DNA from: Bosea vestrisii
Lineage (GTDB): Bacteria > Pseudomonadota > Alphaproteobacteria > Rhizobiales > Beijerinckiaceae
Assembly (NCBI RefSeq): GCF_030144325.1
Contig: NZ_CP126307.1
Location: 1,922,001 to 1,986,000, forward strand
DNA: 64,000 nucleotides
Reading direction: 5' to 3'
Shown in pieces: positions 50,977 through 59,655 of this stretch. The notes beneath the pieces are model-generated. The model saw nothing but the letters and a program-made list of their open reading frames with translations. It did not search any database and was not told where the DNA came from. Numbering within the stretch: position 1 is the first letter of the stretch; the number at the start of each line of letters is the position of its first letter. The position numbers were made by a program, and so were the translations under genes.

Positions 50977-51697
50977 CCGCCGCAGCGTCCTCGCCGGCCT
51001 CGGCGCGACGATCGCCGCCCCTCGCATTGCCCGTGCCGCGACCATCCGTGACGGCGCCGGCCGCGACATTCCGATTCCCGGCAAGGTCGAGCGCATCTTT
51101 CCGGCCGGCCCGCCGGCGGCGATCCTGATCTACACGCTCGCTCCCGATCTTCTCATCGGCTGGCCGCGCGCCAACCGGCCGGAGGAACGCGAGTTCCTGC
51201 TGCCCGGCATCGGCGACCGGCCGGAGATCGGCCGCATCACCGGCCGCGGCAACAGCGCCAATCTTGAAGCCGTGCTGCAGGCCAAGCCGGACCTGATCAT
51301 CGATTCCGGCTCGACCGGCCGCACCTATGTCGAGCTCGCCGAGCGCGTGCAGCAGCAGACCGGGATCCCCTATGCCCTGCTCGACGGCCGTTTCAGCGAG
51401 ACCCCGGCGAGCTATCGCATCCTCGGCCAGCTCACTGGCCGCAGCGCGCGCGCCGAGACGCTGGCGCGCTGGTGCGAGGACAGTTTCGCTACCATCCGCG
51501 ACCGCATCGCCGCGATCCCCGCCGAGAAGCGCCCGAGCGTCTATTATGCCCGAGGCCCGCGCGGGCTCGAGACCGGGCTCGGCGGCTCGATCAATGTCGA
51601 GACACTAAGTTTCCTCGGCACTCGCAACGCCGCCTCGCCTTCCTGCCGGGCTGAGCGGCGCCCCGGCGAAGGCGCCAATCCCGTCACAATCTCCTGA
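50963..51697 (+). CDS. Siderophore/metal ABC binding protein, C-terminally truncated
   Basis: This 244-residue TroA-like binding protein begins with a leader (DRRSVLAGLGATIAAPRIAR). It has a normal first lobe: GKVERIFPAGPPAAILIYTL, ANLEAVLQAKPDLIIDSGST. The second lobe stops just after GLGGSINVETLSFLGTRNAA; the last 24 residues are unrelated, Pro/Arg-rich. Family members are usually about 340 residues. The next gene starts 111 bp later, so there is no room for the missing lobe and a simple frameshift does not explain it. It is probably non-functional. No partner permease is adjacent. Confidence 0.8.
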   Translation: MPHPDRRSVLAGLGATIAAPRIARAATIRDGAGRDIPIPGKVERIFPAGPPAAILIYTLAPDLLIGWPRANRPEEREFLLPGIGDRPEIGRITGRGNSANLEAVLQAKPDLIIDSGSTGRTYVELAERVQQQTGIPYALLDGRFSETPASYRILGQLTGRSARAETLARWCEDSFATIRDRIAAIPAEKRPSVYYARGPRGLETGLGGSINVETLSFLGTRNAASPSCRAERRPGEGANPVTIS

Positions 51698-51808
51698 TCC
51701 GATTTACCTAGGGTCAGAACATGGCGTGAGATCGTCGCGCCGCCGGCGGGCGGGCCCGCTTCCGGTCACGTGATCTGTTGGCCTTGTCGATGCCCCGGGG
51801 GATATTGA

Positions 51809-53347
51809 ATGAAGCGCTTTATCGGAGCCGCGCTCCTGTTCGGCATCGCGGCCCTCTCCGGCGTAACGAAAGCGGAGGCACAGCAGCCGGCGCAAGCCGC
51901 GATCGAAGCGCTGCTGCCGGAGTTCGAGAAGCAGGTCGCCGAGGGCATGAAGGCCTTCTCGGTGCCGGGCGTCGCCGTCGGCATCGTCCATGACGACAAG
52001 CTGATCTACACCAAGGGCTTCGGCGTCCGCGAACTCGGCAAGCCCGAGCAGGTCACGCCGGAGACGATCTTCCAGATCGGCTCGACGACCAAGGCCTTCC
52101 TTGCCACGACGCTGGCGCAGGCGGTCGATGCCGGCCGGCTCGGCTGGAGCGATCCGGTCATCGACCATGTCCCCGAGTTTCAGCTCGCCGACCCCTGGGT
52201 CACCCGCGATTTCCGCGTGCTCGACCTCGCCGCCCAGCGCTCCGGCCTGACGGCTTACGTCAACGACGCGCTCACAATGCTCGGCTACGACAAGCAGACG
52301 CTGATCCGCTCGCTGCGCGCCGCCCCGCAGCTCGGCCTGTTCCGCTCCGATTTCCGCTATCTCAACATCCCGCATGTCGTCGGTGGCGAGATCATCGCCA
52401 AGGTCAACGCAGCGCCGTCCTGGTTCGACTCGCTGCAGAAGACCCTGCTGGCCCCGCTCGGCATGAACGCGACCACGGCTACGGCGGAGGCGATCACCGC
52501 CGCTCCGAACCACGCCCAGGGACATCGCCTCGCCGACAAGCCGGTCGCGGTGCCCTTCCACCCGTCCTTCCCCTATGCGCTCGGCCCGGCCGGGGCGCTG
52601 AATTCGAACATCCCCGACATGGCGAAGTGGCTGCGCCTGCAGCTCGGCCGCGGCCAGTTCGAGGGCAAGATCCTGGTCTCCGAGGCCAATCTCGACATCA
52701 CCTGGATGCCGCGCGTCGCCATGAACGAGCGCACCAGCTATGCCGTCGGCTGGGTCGCGACCGCGACGCCGCGCGGCCGGATCATCTGGCATAATGGCGG
52801 CACCGCCGGCTTCGGCGCCCATGCCGGCTTCCTGCCCGACGCCAGGACCGGCATCGTCATCCTGACCAATCTCGAGAATGGCGGCATGCCCGACGCGCTG
52901 GCGATGTGGTTCTACGATCGCGTGCTCGGTAACCCGGCCGTCGATAACATCGCGCTCGCGGCCGCCAGTGCAAAAGGCCGTCGAGAGGCGGCGCAGGCCG
53001 AGGCGGCGGGCTTCGTGCCCGGGCGTTTGTCGCCGATCGCGGCGGCCTTCGCCGGCAGCTACGCCTCGCCGATCCTCGGCGACGCCACCGTCGCGCTCAC
53101 CGAGGGCAAGCTTAACCTCACGCTGGAGAAGACCGAGGCGCAGATCCTGCTCGAGCCGAACAGGGACGACCCCTACCTGTTCCAGGCGCGGCTGGCGCCG
53201 ACCGGGGCCTTCGTCGCGCCGGCCGAGATGTCCGGCGGCGAGCCCCTTACCCGGCTGCGCTTCGAGACCGACGCTGCCGGCAAGATCGGGCAGATGCGCT
53301 GGCTCAGCCCTGAACTGCCGCATTCCTTCGCCCGCGCGGCCCAGTGA
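51809..53347 (+). CDS. Serine hydrolase, beta-lactamase class C family
   Basis: This 512-residue exported protein has a signal peptide ending near KAEAQQ. The S-x-x-K nucleophile motif is in FQIGSTTKAFLATTLAQAVD near residue 92, the Y-x-N element in SDFRYLNIPHVVGG near 183, and the third motif region in IIWHNGGTAGFGAHAGF near 328. A C-terminal beta domain follows. Such proteins include D-aminopeptidases and esterases; it need not hydrolyse beta-lactams. The ATG follows GGGGGA. Confidence 0.9.
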   Translation: MKRFIGAALLFGIAALSGVTKAEAQQPAQAAIEALLPEFEKQVAEGMKAFSVPGVAVGIVHDDKLIYTKGFGVRELGKPEQVTPETIFQIGSTTKAFLATTLAQAVDAGRLGWSDPVIDHVPEFQLADPWVTRDFRVLDLAAQRSGLTAYVNDALTMLGYDKQTLIRSLRAAPQLGLFRSDFRYLNIPHVVGGEIIAKVNAAPSWFDSLQKTLLAPLGMNATTATAEAITAAPNHAQGHRLADKPVAVPFHPSFPYALGPAGALNSNIPDMAKWLRLQLGRGQFEGKILVSEANLDITWMPRVAMNERTSYAVGWVATATPRGRIIWHNGGTAGFGAHAGFLPDARTGIVILTNLENGGMPDALAMWFYDRVLGNPAVDNIALAAASAKGRREAAQAEAAGFVPGRLSPIAAAFAGSYASPILGDATVALTEGKLNLTLEKTEAQILLEPNRDDPYLFQARLAPTGAFVAPAEMSGGEPLTRLRFETDAAGKIGQMRWLSPELPHSFARAAQ

Positions 53348-53363
53348 CAGGAGGAGCATCATC

Positions 53364-53690
53364 ATGATCCGTACCGCTATCCCGTTGCTTGCCATCGCCT
53401 TTGCCATCGGCTCCAACGCCTCGGCCGCGCCGGCGTTCACACCGCTGCCGAAGGTAGCCTCCGCCCTGCCGGTCGAGCCCGCCCGCTCGGCGCTGCGCAA
53501 GTTCTTCGATGCGCTGGGCGACGACGATGTCCATGACGACCATTACGACTGGAACGACTATCGCGACGCGACCTCGCGCAAGGACCGCATTCGCGACTGG
53601 CAGCGCATGCAGATCGATACGCAGAAGGACTATTGGCGCCAACAGAAGGACATGCAGAAGCAGGCGATCAAGGCCCAGCGCGGCTGGTAG
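53364..53690 (+). CDS. Small secreted hypothetical protein
   Basis: This 108-residue protein has a signal peptide (MIRTAIPLLAIAFAIGSNAS). The mature part is very acidic in the middle (DALGDDDVHDDHYDWNDYRD) and basic/Gln-rich at the end (WQRMQIDTQKDYWRQQKDMQ). GAGGAG lies nine bases before the ATG. The gap to the serine hydrolase is 16 bp, so they may be co-transcribed. Function unknown. Confidence 0.72.
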   Translation: MIRTAIPLLAIAFAIGSNASAAPAFTPLPKVASALPVEPARSALRKFFDALGDDDVHDDHYDWNDYRDATSRKDRIRDWQRMQIDTQKDYWRQQKDMQKQAIKAQRGW

Positions 53691-53815
53691 ACCGCAGGCG
53701 CTGCTGACGTCAGCCTTTGGCAGGAAACAGCAAACACCCCCTTACCTTCCCCGGTCAGGCTGTTGCATAGTCGCCCCCAACGCGGCGCTACGCCGACGCA
53801 GACTGGGGAACGCAC

Positions 53816-54844
53816 ATGAAGACCTTTGTTCTCGCCGCGGCGCTCTTCGCCGCCGGCACCCTCGCCGCTTCCGCGCAGCAGCTGGCCCCGAGCCCGACGC
53901 TCGACGCCATCAAGGCACGCGGCCATCTCGAATGCGGCGTCCATCTCGGCTTGCCCGGCTTCTCCTTCGCCAACGACAAGGGCGAGTGGACCGGTCTTGA
54001 CGTCGATTATTGCCGCGCGCTCGCCGCCGCCGTGCTCGGCGATGCCACCAAGGTGAAGTACACGCCGACCTCGGTGCAGCAGCGCTGGCCGATCCTGCAA
54101 TCGGGCCAGGTCGACGTGCTCTCGCGCAATTCGACCATCACCTTCTCGCGCAACGCCACGCTTGGCCTGAACTTCCAGGGCATCAACTTCTACGAGGGCC
54201 AGACCTTCATCGTCCGCAAGAAGGCCAATGTGAAGTCGGCCGAGGAGCTCGACGGCGCCTCGGTCTGCGTCGCCGCCGGCTCGACCGAGGAGAAGAACGC
54301 CGCCGACTGGTTCCGCGAGCGCAACCTCAAGGTCACCATCACCAACTTCCAGAAGAACGACGACGCCATCACCGCCTATGACAGCGGCCGCTGCGACGCC
54401 TACACCGCCGGCGTCGGCGCCCTCGCCGGCCAGCGCGCCAAGCTCAAGGTTCCGGACGACCACACCATCCTGACCAAGCCGATCTCGAACGATCCGCAGG
54501 GCCCGGTCACCCGCTACGGCGATGAGCGCTGGCAGCTGATCGTGCGCTGGGTGCTGAACGGCACCATCGCCGCCGAGATGCTCGGCGTCACCTCCAAGAA
54601 CGTCGACGAGATGAAGGCCAACTCGAAGAACACCGAGGTCCGCCGCCTGCTCGGCGCCGAGGGCGGCTTCGGCGCGATGATGGGCCTGGCCGACGACTGG
54701 ATGTACAAGGCGATCAAGCAGGTCGGGAACTATGGCGAGAGCTATGAGCGCACCGTCGGCCTCGAGTCGCCGCTGAAGCTCGAGCGCGGCCAGAACCAGC
54801 TCTGGACCAAGGGCGGCCTGCTCTTCACCCCGCCGTTCCAGTGA
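53816..54844 (+). CDS. aapJ: General L-amino acid-binding protein AapJ/BztA
   Basis: This 342-residue periplasmic protein has a signal peptide (MKTFVLAAALFAAGTLAASA). The core reads HLECGVHLGLPGFSFANDKG, then WTGLDVDYCRALAAAVLGDA and QNQLWTKGGLLFTPPFQ at the end. It heads aapQ and aapM. It is strongly similar in layout to the orphan protein at 6895. Confidence 0.92.
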   Translation: MKTFVLAAALFAAGTLAASAQQLAPSPTLDAIKARGHLECGVHLGLPGFSFANDKGEWTGLDVDYCRALAAAVLGDATKVKYTPTSVQQRWPILQSGQVDVLSRNSTITFSRNATLGLNFQGINFYEGQTFIVRKKANVKSAEELDGASVCVAAGSTEEKNAADWFRERNLKVTITNFQKNDDAITAYDSGRCDAYTAGVGALAGQRAKLKVPDDHTILTKPISNDPQGPVTRYGDERWQLIVRWVLNGTIAAEMLGVTSKNVDEMKANSKNTEVRRLLGAEGGFGAMMGLADDWMYKAIKQVGNYGESYERTVGLESPLKLERGQNQLWTKGGLLFTPPFQ

Positions 54845-54879
54845 GAGCAGAGCGGCGGCTCGGCCTCGACATCTGAGCC

Positions 54880-54991
54880 GCCGTCATTCCGGACAAGCCG
54901 CGAGGCGACACAGCTCCGGAAGCCATCGTAGAGCGCCGGAATCCTACGACGGATTCCCGGCACTCCGCTTCGCTCCGGCCGGAATGACGGC
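54880..54991. repeat. Intergenic inverted repeat overlapping the aapQ start
   Basis: GCCGTCATTCCGG (54880-54892) is the exact reverse complement of CCGGAATGACGGC (54979-54991). Sequence between them (CGCCGGAATCC; GGATTCCCGGC) adds further internal pairing. The right arm contains the annotated ATG of aapQ (54984-54986). The element resembles dispersed intergenic repeats of Hyphomicrobiales. Confidence 0.75.
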
Positions 54992-56189
54992 CGCTCCTCA
55001 GGCGATCCCAGCGAGCTCCAGCACCGTGGCCAAGGCCTTCGCCTTCATCAACGACAAGCGCGTCCGCGACGTCTTCTACCAGGCGGCGCTGCTGATCGGC
55101 CTCGTGGCGCTGCTGGTCTATTTCATCCGCAACGCCTCGCAGAACATGGTCCAGGCCGGCATCGCCTCGGGCTTCGACTTCCTCTGGCGCACCTCCGGCA
55201 TCGAGGTGCCCTTCGTCCTGACCAACTACACCCAGTCGGACAACATCCTCGCGCTGTTCTGGGCCGGCGTCGCCAACACGATGCTGGTGACGGTGATCGC
55301 GCTGGTGCTGTCGACGGCACTCGGCTTCCTGATCGGCATCGCCCGGCTCTCCTCGATCTGGCTGGTTCAGGCCATCGCCGGCGCCTATGTCGAGTTCGTC
55401 CGCAACATCCCGCTGCTGTTCTTCGTGCTGTTCTGGTATTTCGGCGTCATCGCCGCACTGCCGGCGCCGCGCGAGAGCCTTTCGGTCTTCGGCGTCGCCT
55501 TCCTCAACAATCGCGGCCTGACCATCCCGCTCCCCGATGCCGGCGCGAGCTTCAGATACGCCTTCATCGCGATCGCGATCTCCTGCCTGCTGCACTGGCT
55601 CTTCCTGCGCTGGGCCAGGCGACGCAAAGAGGCGACCGGCCAGGACGCGCCTGTGCTGAGCGTCGGCCTCTTCCTGCTCCTGCTCGTCCCCGTGCTGGCA
55701 CTCGCCTGGGCGACGCTGGCGACGCGCTGGGACATCCCGGTACTGCGCGGCTTCAACTATCGCGGCGGCTTCGTCGTCATTCCCGAATTCGTCGCGCTGC
55801 TGGCGGCGCTCGTGACCTACACCGCCGGCTTCATCGCCGAGATCGTGCGCGGCGGCATCCAGTCGGTCCCGCACGGCCAGATCGAGGCATCGGGCGCACT
55901 CGGCCTGCGTCCCGCCCAGACACTGCGCCTCGTCACCATTCCGCAGGCGCTGCGGGTGATGACGCCGCCGATGACCAACCAGTATCTCAACGTGCTGAAG
56001 AACTCGTCCTTCGGCGCCGCCATCGCCTATCCCGACGTGGTCAGCCTGTTCATGGGCTCGGCGCTCAACAATACCGGCCAGGCGATCGAGATCATCGCCA
56101 TGACGCTCGCTGTCTATCTCGTCATCGGCCTCGCCGTCTCCGCCTTCATGAACTGGTACAATGCCCGCATCGCGCTGGTGACCCGATGA
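54984..56189 (+). CDS. aapQ: General L-amino acid ABC permease AapQ/BztB
   Basis: This 401-residue permease has about eight membrane segments: YQAALLIGLVALLVYFIRNA near 32, VEFVRNIPLLFFVLFWYFGV near 135, and the EAA loop GGIQSVPHGQIEASGALGLR near 292. The ATG at 54984 is inside the right arm of an inverted repeat; a GTG at 55026, 14 codons later, is the alternative. It overlaps aapM by 4 bp. Confidence 0.9.
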   Translation: MTAAPQAIPASSSTVAKAFAFINDKRVRDVFYQAALLIGLVALLVYFIRNASQNMVQAGIASGFDFLWRTSGIEVPFVLTNYTQSDNILALFWAGVANTMLVTVIALVLSTALGFLIGIARLSSIWLVQAIAGAYVEFVRNIPLLFFVLFWYFGVIAALPAPRESLSVFGVAFLNNRGLTIPLPDAGASFRYAFIAIAISCLLHWLFLRWARRRKEATGQDAPVLSVGLFLLLLVPVLALAWATLATRWDIPVLRGFNYRGGFVVIPEFVALLAALVTYTAGFIAEIVRGGIQSVPHGQIEASGALGLRPAQTLRLVTIPQALRVMTPPMTNQYLNVLKNSSFGAAIAYPDVVSLFMGSALNNTGQAIEIIAMTLAVYLVIGLAVSAFMNWYNARIALVTR

Positions 56190-57226
56190 GAGCCGCCGCA
56201 ACCCTCTCCACGAGCTGGCGCGAACGCCTGTTCGGCACGCCGACCATCACCGTGGTGACGCTGCTGCTCGCCGCTTTGATCGCCTGGATCGCCGTCCCGA
56301 TCATCCGCTGGGCCCTGATCGACGCGACCTGGAACGGCCAGACTCGCAACGACTGCACCGGCACCGGCGCCTGCTGGGTCTTCGTCAAGGCGCGCTTCGG
56401 CCAGTTCATGTACGGGTTCTATCCGATAGAGGAACGCTGGCGGCCGAACCTCGCCGGTCTCGCCTTCGCGCTGTCCGGCGCAGCGATCGTCTTCGCGCCG
56501 AAGCGGCTGAAGCTGAGCCTCGGCCTCGCCGCGCTCGTCGTCCTGCCGCCGCTCGGCGTCTGGCTTCTCGGCGGCGGCTTCGGCCTGCGTGCGATCGAGA
56601 CCCGCGAATGGGGCGGGCTGATGCTGACCGTCTTCATCTCGATCTATGCCAGCCTGATCGCGATCCCGCTCGGCATCCTGCTCGCGCTCGGGCGGCAATC
56701 CGAGCTCAAGGTGGTCAAGCTGATCTCGGTGCTGTTCATCGAGTTCTGGCGCGGCGTGCCGATCATCGCGGTGATCTTCCTGGCCTCGCTGCTGCTGCCG
56801 CTGATCATGCCGGCCGGCATCGGCGTCGACCGGTTGGCGCGCGCCGTGATCGGTCTCGGCTTCTGCATCGCCGCCTATATGGCCGAAGCCGTCCGCGGCG
56901 GCCTGCAGGCGCTGCCGAAGGGCCAGCGCGAGGCCGCGACCGCGCTCGGCCTGAGCTACTGGAAGGCGACTTGGTTCATCATCCTGCCGCAGGCGCTGCG
57001 CATCTCGCTGCCGGCGATCACCAACGAGTTCATCGCGCTGGTCAAGAACACCACGCTCGTCCTCGTCGTCTCGATCCTCGATTTGCTCGGCATCGCCCAG
57101 GCCTCGCTCGCCGATCCCAATTGGGTCGGCATGAACATGGAGGCCTATGTTTTCTCCGGCGGCCTCTACTGGCTGATCTGCTTTGCGCTCTCGCGCTGGA
57201 GCCGCAGCATGGAGCGGCAGCGATAG
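56186..57226 (+). CDS. aapM: General L-amino acid ABC permease AapM/BztC
   Basis: This 346-residue permease partners AapQ. FIEFWRGVPIIAVIFLASLL near 190 and the EAA loop RGGLQALPKGQREAATALGL near 240 are typical. The expected aapP ATPase gene does not follow; an unrelated membrane protein gene lies 57 bp downstream. ATPase must come from elsewhere or the transporter is incomplete. Confidence 0.9.
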   Translation: MRAAATLSTSWRERLFGTPTITVVTLLLAALIAWIAVPIIRWALIDATWNGQTRNDCTGTGACWVFVKARFGQFMYGFYPIEERWRPNLAGLAFALSGAAIVFAPKRLKLSLGLAALVVLPPLGVWLLGGGFGLRAIETREWGGLMLTVFISIYASLIAIPLGILLALGRQSELKVVKLISVLFIEFWRGVPIIAVIFLASLLLPLIMPAGIGVDRLARAVIGLGFCIAAYMAEAVRGGLQALPKGQREAATALGLSYWKATWFIILPQALRISLPAITNEFIALVKNTTLVLVVSILDLLGIAQASLADPNWVGMNMEAYVFSGGLYWLICFALSRWSRSMERQR

Positions 57227-57283
57227 GCCCTGATCGGTCCCGGAGGGTTCTCTCTTCGGGGCAGAGCCTGTAAAACGCAGCCC

Positions 57284-58585
57284 ATGCAAGAGATCGCCGG
57301 CCTCGCCCGCCTCTTCGTCCGGCTCTGGCGCCAGGCCTGGCCCGTCCTGCTGCTGCTCGCGACGCTCGGCTCGATCGCCAACGAGCTCCTACTGCCGCTT
57401 GCGGTCAAGCTCGGCTACCTCAACAGTCTCGCCGGCTTCGCCGTGCTGGCGCTGTTGGTGCTCGCCAAACTTATCGTCACCGTGCTGATGTTCGTCGCCT
57501 TGCGGCCTTGTCTGCCGGCGGTGGCGGCCTTGCAGGTCGCCGGCTCCGGCCCGCAATCCGACGCGCCGCAGCCGGCCGGAGCGCGCGCCGTGATCAGCCT
57601 GGTCTCGCTCGCCCTCGTCCCGTTCTTCGCCTACTACGCTGCCTGGGGTTTTCTCGGCGACACCGTCCGCGACTATTCGGTCAGGGCACTCGCCGCCGCC
57701 GGCCTCGGCGAGCGCGTCAATGTCCTCGACGTCCCGCTCTCGCTTTGGTTCGTGCTCGCCATCGGCCTGGCCTGGCTCGTGCGCAAGCTCGCCAAGGCGG
57801 CTCAGGGGCACCGGCCCTCTCCCTTCTGGCAGTTCCTGGTGATCGCCTGCGACGCCAACTGGATCTTCGTCGGCCTCTACGCATTGTCGCGCTGGAAGGA
57901 CACGGCCTGGACTTGGCTCAAGACCGTCGCGCTGCCCTATCTTAGGCTTATGCACGACTGGACGCTCGCGCTGGTCGGCAAGGCGCAGGCGGCGATGCCG
58001 GAGGCGATCGACCTCGCCGAACCAGCGCTGAGTACCAGCCTGCAGAGCCTCTTCCTCTACGCTCTGCTGCCGCTGGTCTGGTTGCTGATGGCCGCGACGA
58101 TCTATGGCTACGACGCCAAGGATCCCTCGGCCTTGGCCCGTGACCGGCGCGCCGCTGCAGCCCTGGCGCGCTGGCAGGCAGCCCCGAAATTCGCCCGCGA
58201 CTTCGCCGAGCATTTCATCGGCGGCTACCGCTCGCGCTATCTGCCGGTCGTGAACAGCGTCCGCCTCGCCTTCGGCGCCAGCCTCTCCGTGCTGATCGCA
58301 CTCGTCATCGGCTATCGCTTCATCGGCTTCGCCGCCGCCTGGCTCTGGATCGGCCTCACCCGCCTGATCGGCCCGCTCGATCTCGACAGCTGGCAGCTGA
58401 TCGCCAACCTCATCGCTTTCCTGCTCGGCGGCCCCAGCGAGATCCGCGGCGGCATCCTGGTCGAGAGCCTGCGCATCTGCCTGCTTGCGGCAGTGATGGA
58501 GAGCGCCGTCGCCGCACAAAGCCGGGACAGCGCTAGCCCGGAACCTCAAAGCGCAGATAATCCGGCCGCCCGGCCGGCAGGCTGA
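57284..58585 (+). CDS. Multi-pass membrane protein of unknown function
   Basis: This 433-residue protein has about eight hydrophobic segments, for example AWPVLLLLATLGSIANELLL near 20, FAVLALLVLAKLIVTVLMFV near 48 and LSVLIALVIGYRFIGFAAAW near 335. Its last 53 bp overlap tail-to-tail with the end of the gene on the opposite strand. No family is recognised. It is convergent with three small anchored proteins, possibly a functional group. Confidence 0.78.
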   Translation: MQEIAGLARLFVRLWRQAWPVLLLLATLGSIANELLLPLAVKLGYLNSLAGFAVLALLVLAKLIVTVLMFVALRPCLPAVAALQVAGSGPQSDAPQPAGARAVISLVSLALVPFFAYYAAWGFLGDTVRDYSVRALAAAGLGERVNVLDVPLSLWFVLAIGLAWLVRKLAKAAQGHRPSPFWQFLVIACDANWIFVGLYALSRWKDTAWTWLKTVALPYLRLMHDWTLALVGKAQAAMPEAIDLAEPALSTSLQSLFLYALLPLVWLLMAATIYGYDAKDPSALARDRRAAAALARWQAAPKFARDFAEHFIGGYRSRYLPVVNSVRLAFGASLSVLIALVIGYRFIGFAAAWLWIGLTRLIGPLDLDSWQLIANLIAFLLGGPSEIRGGILVESLRICLLAAVMESAVAAQSRDSASPEPQSADNPAARPAG

Positions 58586-59096
58586 GCACCGGCCTGACCT
58601 CTCCGGCCATCCCGGCCGGGAGGACGAAGCCTTCGCTGATCCTGAGCGTCGCACCGGCCGCCGGCTTGCTCGCCAGCGCTTGGGTGCAGGTTGGAATGGT
58701 CTGGCCGCGGCGCTCGGGCAACCGGTTGACCTCGCTGGGCGTCAGGAATTGCGGCGACCAGCGTCTGCCATCCTGCGCCTCCAGCACCAGCTTGCACGGC
58801 AGTACCGCGGAGGCTGCGGGATCACGCACCACCGCTTCCATGTCGAGCAGCATCACGGCCCGGCCGTCCGAGCGCTCGCCGACGCGGCGCAGCGATACCA
58901 GCTTCCACTCGGCGCCTCCGAGGTTCGCCGCGGCACTGGCCGGGACCTGCCGCGCGAACAGCTCGCGCGAGCGCCACCACTCCCAGGCGTTCTCATAGGA
59001 TTGCAGGAAAAGACCGAGAGCCAGCGCCGGCAGCAGCGCCCATAGGCCGAGACGCCGCGCTCGCGCCGCGCCGGGGGAAAAGACGATGTCACTCAT
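58533..59096 (-). CDS. Membrane-anchored hypothetical protein, third of three
   Basis: This protein of about 187 residues has one N-terminal membrane segment (LGLWALLPALALGLFLQSYE) and a beta-rich outer part: AEWKLVSLRRVGERSDGRAV, PCKLVLEAQDGRRWSPQFLT. The ATG at 59096 is 2 bp past the preceding stop; a longer start at 59108 is possible. It is the last gene of a three-gene unit. Function unknown. Confidence 0.72.
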   Translation of the reverse strand: MSDIVFSPGAARARRLGLWALLPALALGLFLQSYENAWEWWRSRELFARQVPASAAANLGGAEWKLVSLRRVGERSDGRAVMLLDMEAVVRDPAASAVLPCKLVLEAQDGRRWSPQFLTPSEVNRLPERRGQTIPTCTQALASKPAAGATLRISEGFVLPAGMAGEVRPVLSLPAGRPDYLRFEVPG

Positions 59097-59655
59097 AGGC
59101 GAGCTCACTCAGGTCGAGGACCGGCGCAGGCGCCTCCAGCGTCGCGGGCAGCGCGATTTCCGCCTGCGTATCGAGCCGCGGCCAGCGCGAGGCCGCCACC
59201 AACAGCGTCGCGCCTGCAACAGCTTCGCGCGACACTTCGAAGATGAAGACACCGCGCTGCGGCAGGCCGGGCTCGAGCCGGTCGGTTCCGAGCAGCCGTG
59301 GCGCTCCCTGAAAGCGCGGGCTCACGACGAAACGAGCCCCCTGCGCACTGCGCCAGATCGCACTGCCGATCGTGACCGAGGCGGGTTGCGCTTCGAGCCT
59401 TGCGATCACCAGCGCGAAGATACCGCCCGTATTGCGCTCGACCTCACGGCCATAGGCCATGAAGCGCAGCGTCTCGGCGAGCAGCACCTTGTCGCCCCGC
59501 ACCGTGAAGCCACGGCCGGCCAGCGTCTCGCCGAGATCGCCCTTGAGCGGGATCGGACCGGTGATCTCGGCATAGCCCGGCGTGTAGCGCTGCATGCCGA
59601 CCAGCAGCATCGCGGCCAGCATGAGCGCGCCGAGCTTGGCGAAAGCGCCGCTCAC
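59089..59655 (-). CDS. Membrane-anchored hypothetical protein, second of three
   Basis: This 188-residue protein starts at GTG 59655, which overlaps the previous stop by 4 bp (GTGA). One N-terminal segment (KLGALMLAAMLLVGMQRYTP) is followed by a domain with DLGETLAGRGFTVRGDKVLL and SAIWRSAQGARFVVSPRFQG. The long frame extending to 60324 is shadow sequence upstream of this start. No family recognised. Confidence 0.7.
   Translation of the reverse strand: MSGAFAKLGALMLAAMLLVGMQRYTPGYAEITGPIPLKGDLGETLAGRGFTVRGDKVLLAETLRFMAYGREVERNTGGIFALVIARLEAQPASVTIGSAIWRSAQGARFVVSPRFQGAPRLLGTDRLEPGLPQRGVFIFEVSREAVAGATLLVAASRWPRLDTQAEIALPATLEAPAPVLDLSELAYE

Noticed and set aside
51600..51697. Frameshift as the cause of the truncated binding protein
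   Set aside because: None of the other frames before the next gene at 51809 continues a binding-protein lobe, and there is too little room.
51704..53500. 598-codon open frame on the minus strand
   Set aside because: It is antisense to the serine hydrolase, which has a signal peptide, catalytic motifs and a good ribosome binding site.
54825..57289. Two long minus-strand open frames opposite aapQ and aapM
   Set aside because: Both are Asp/Arg/Gln-rich antisense shadows of clear membrane proteins.
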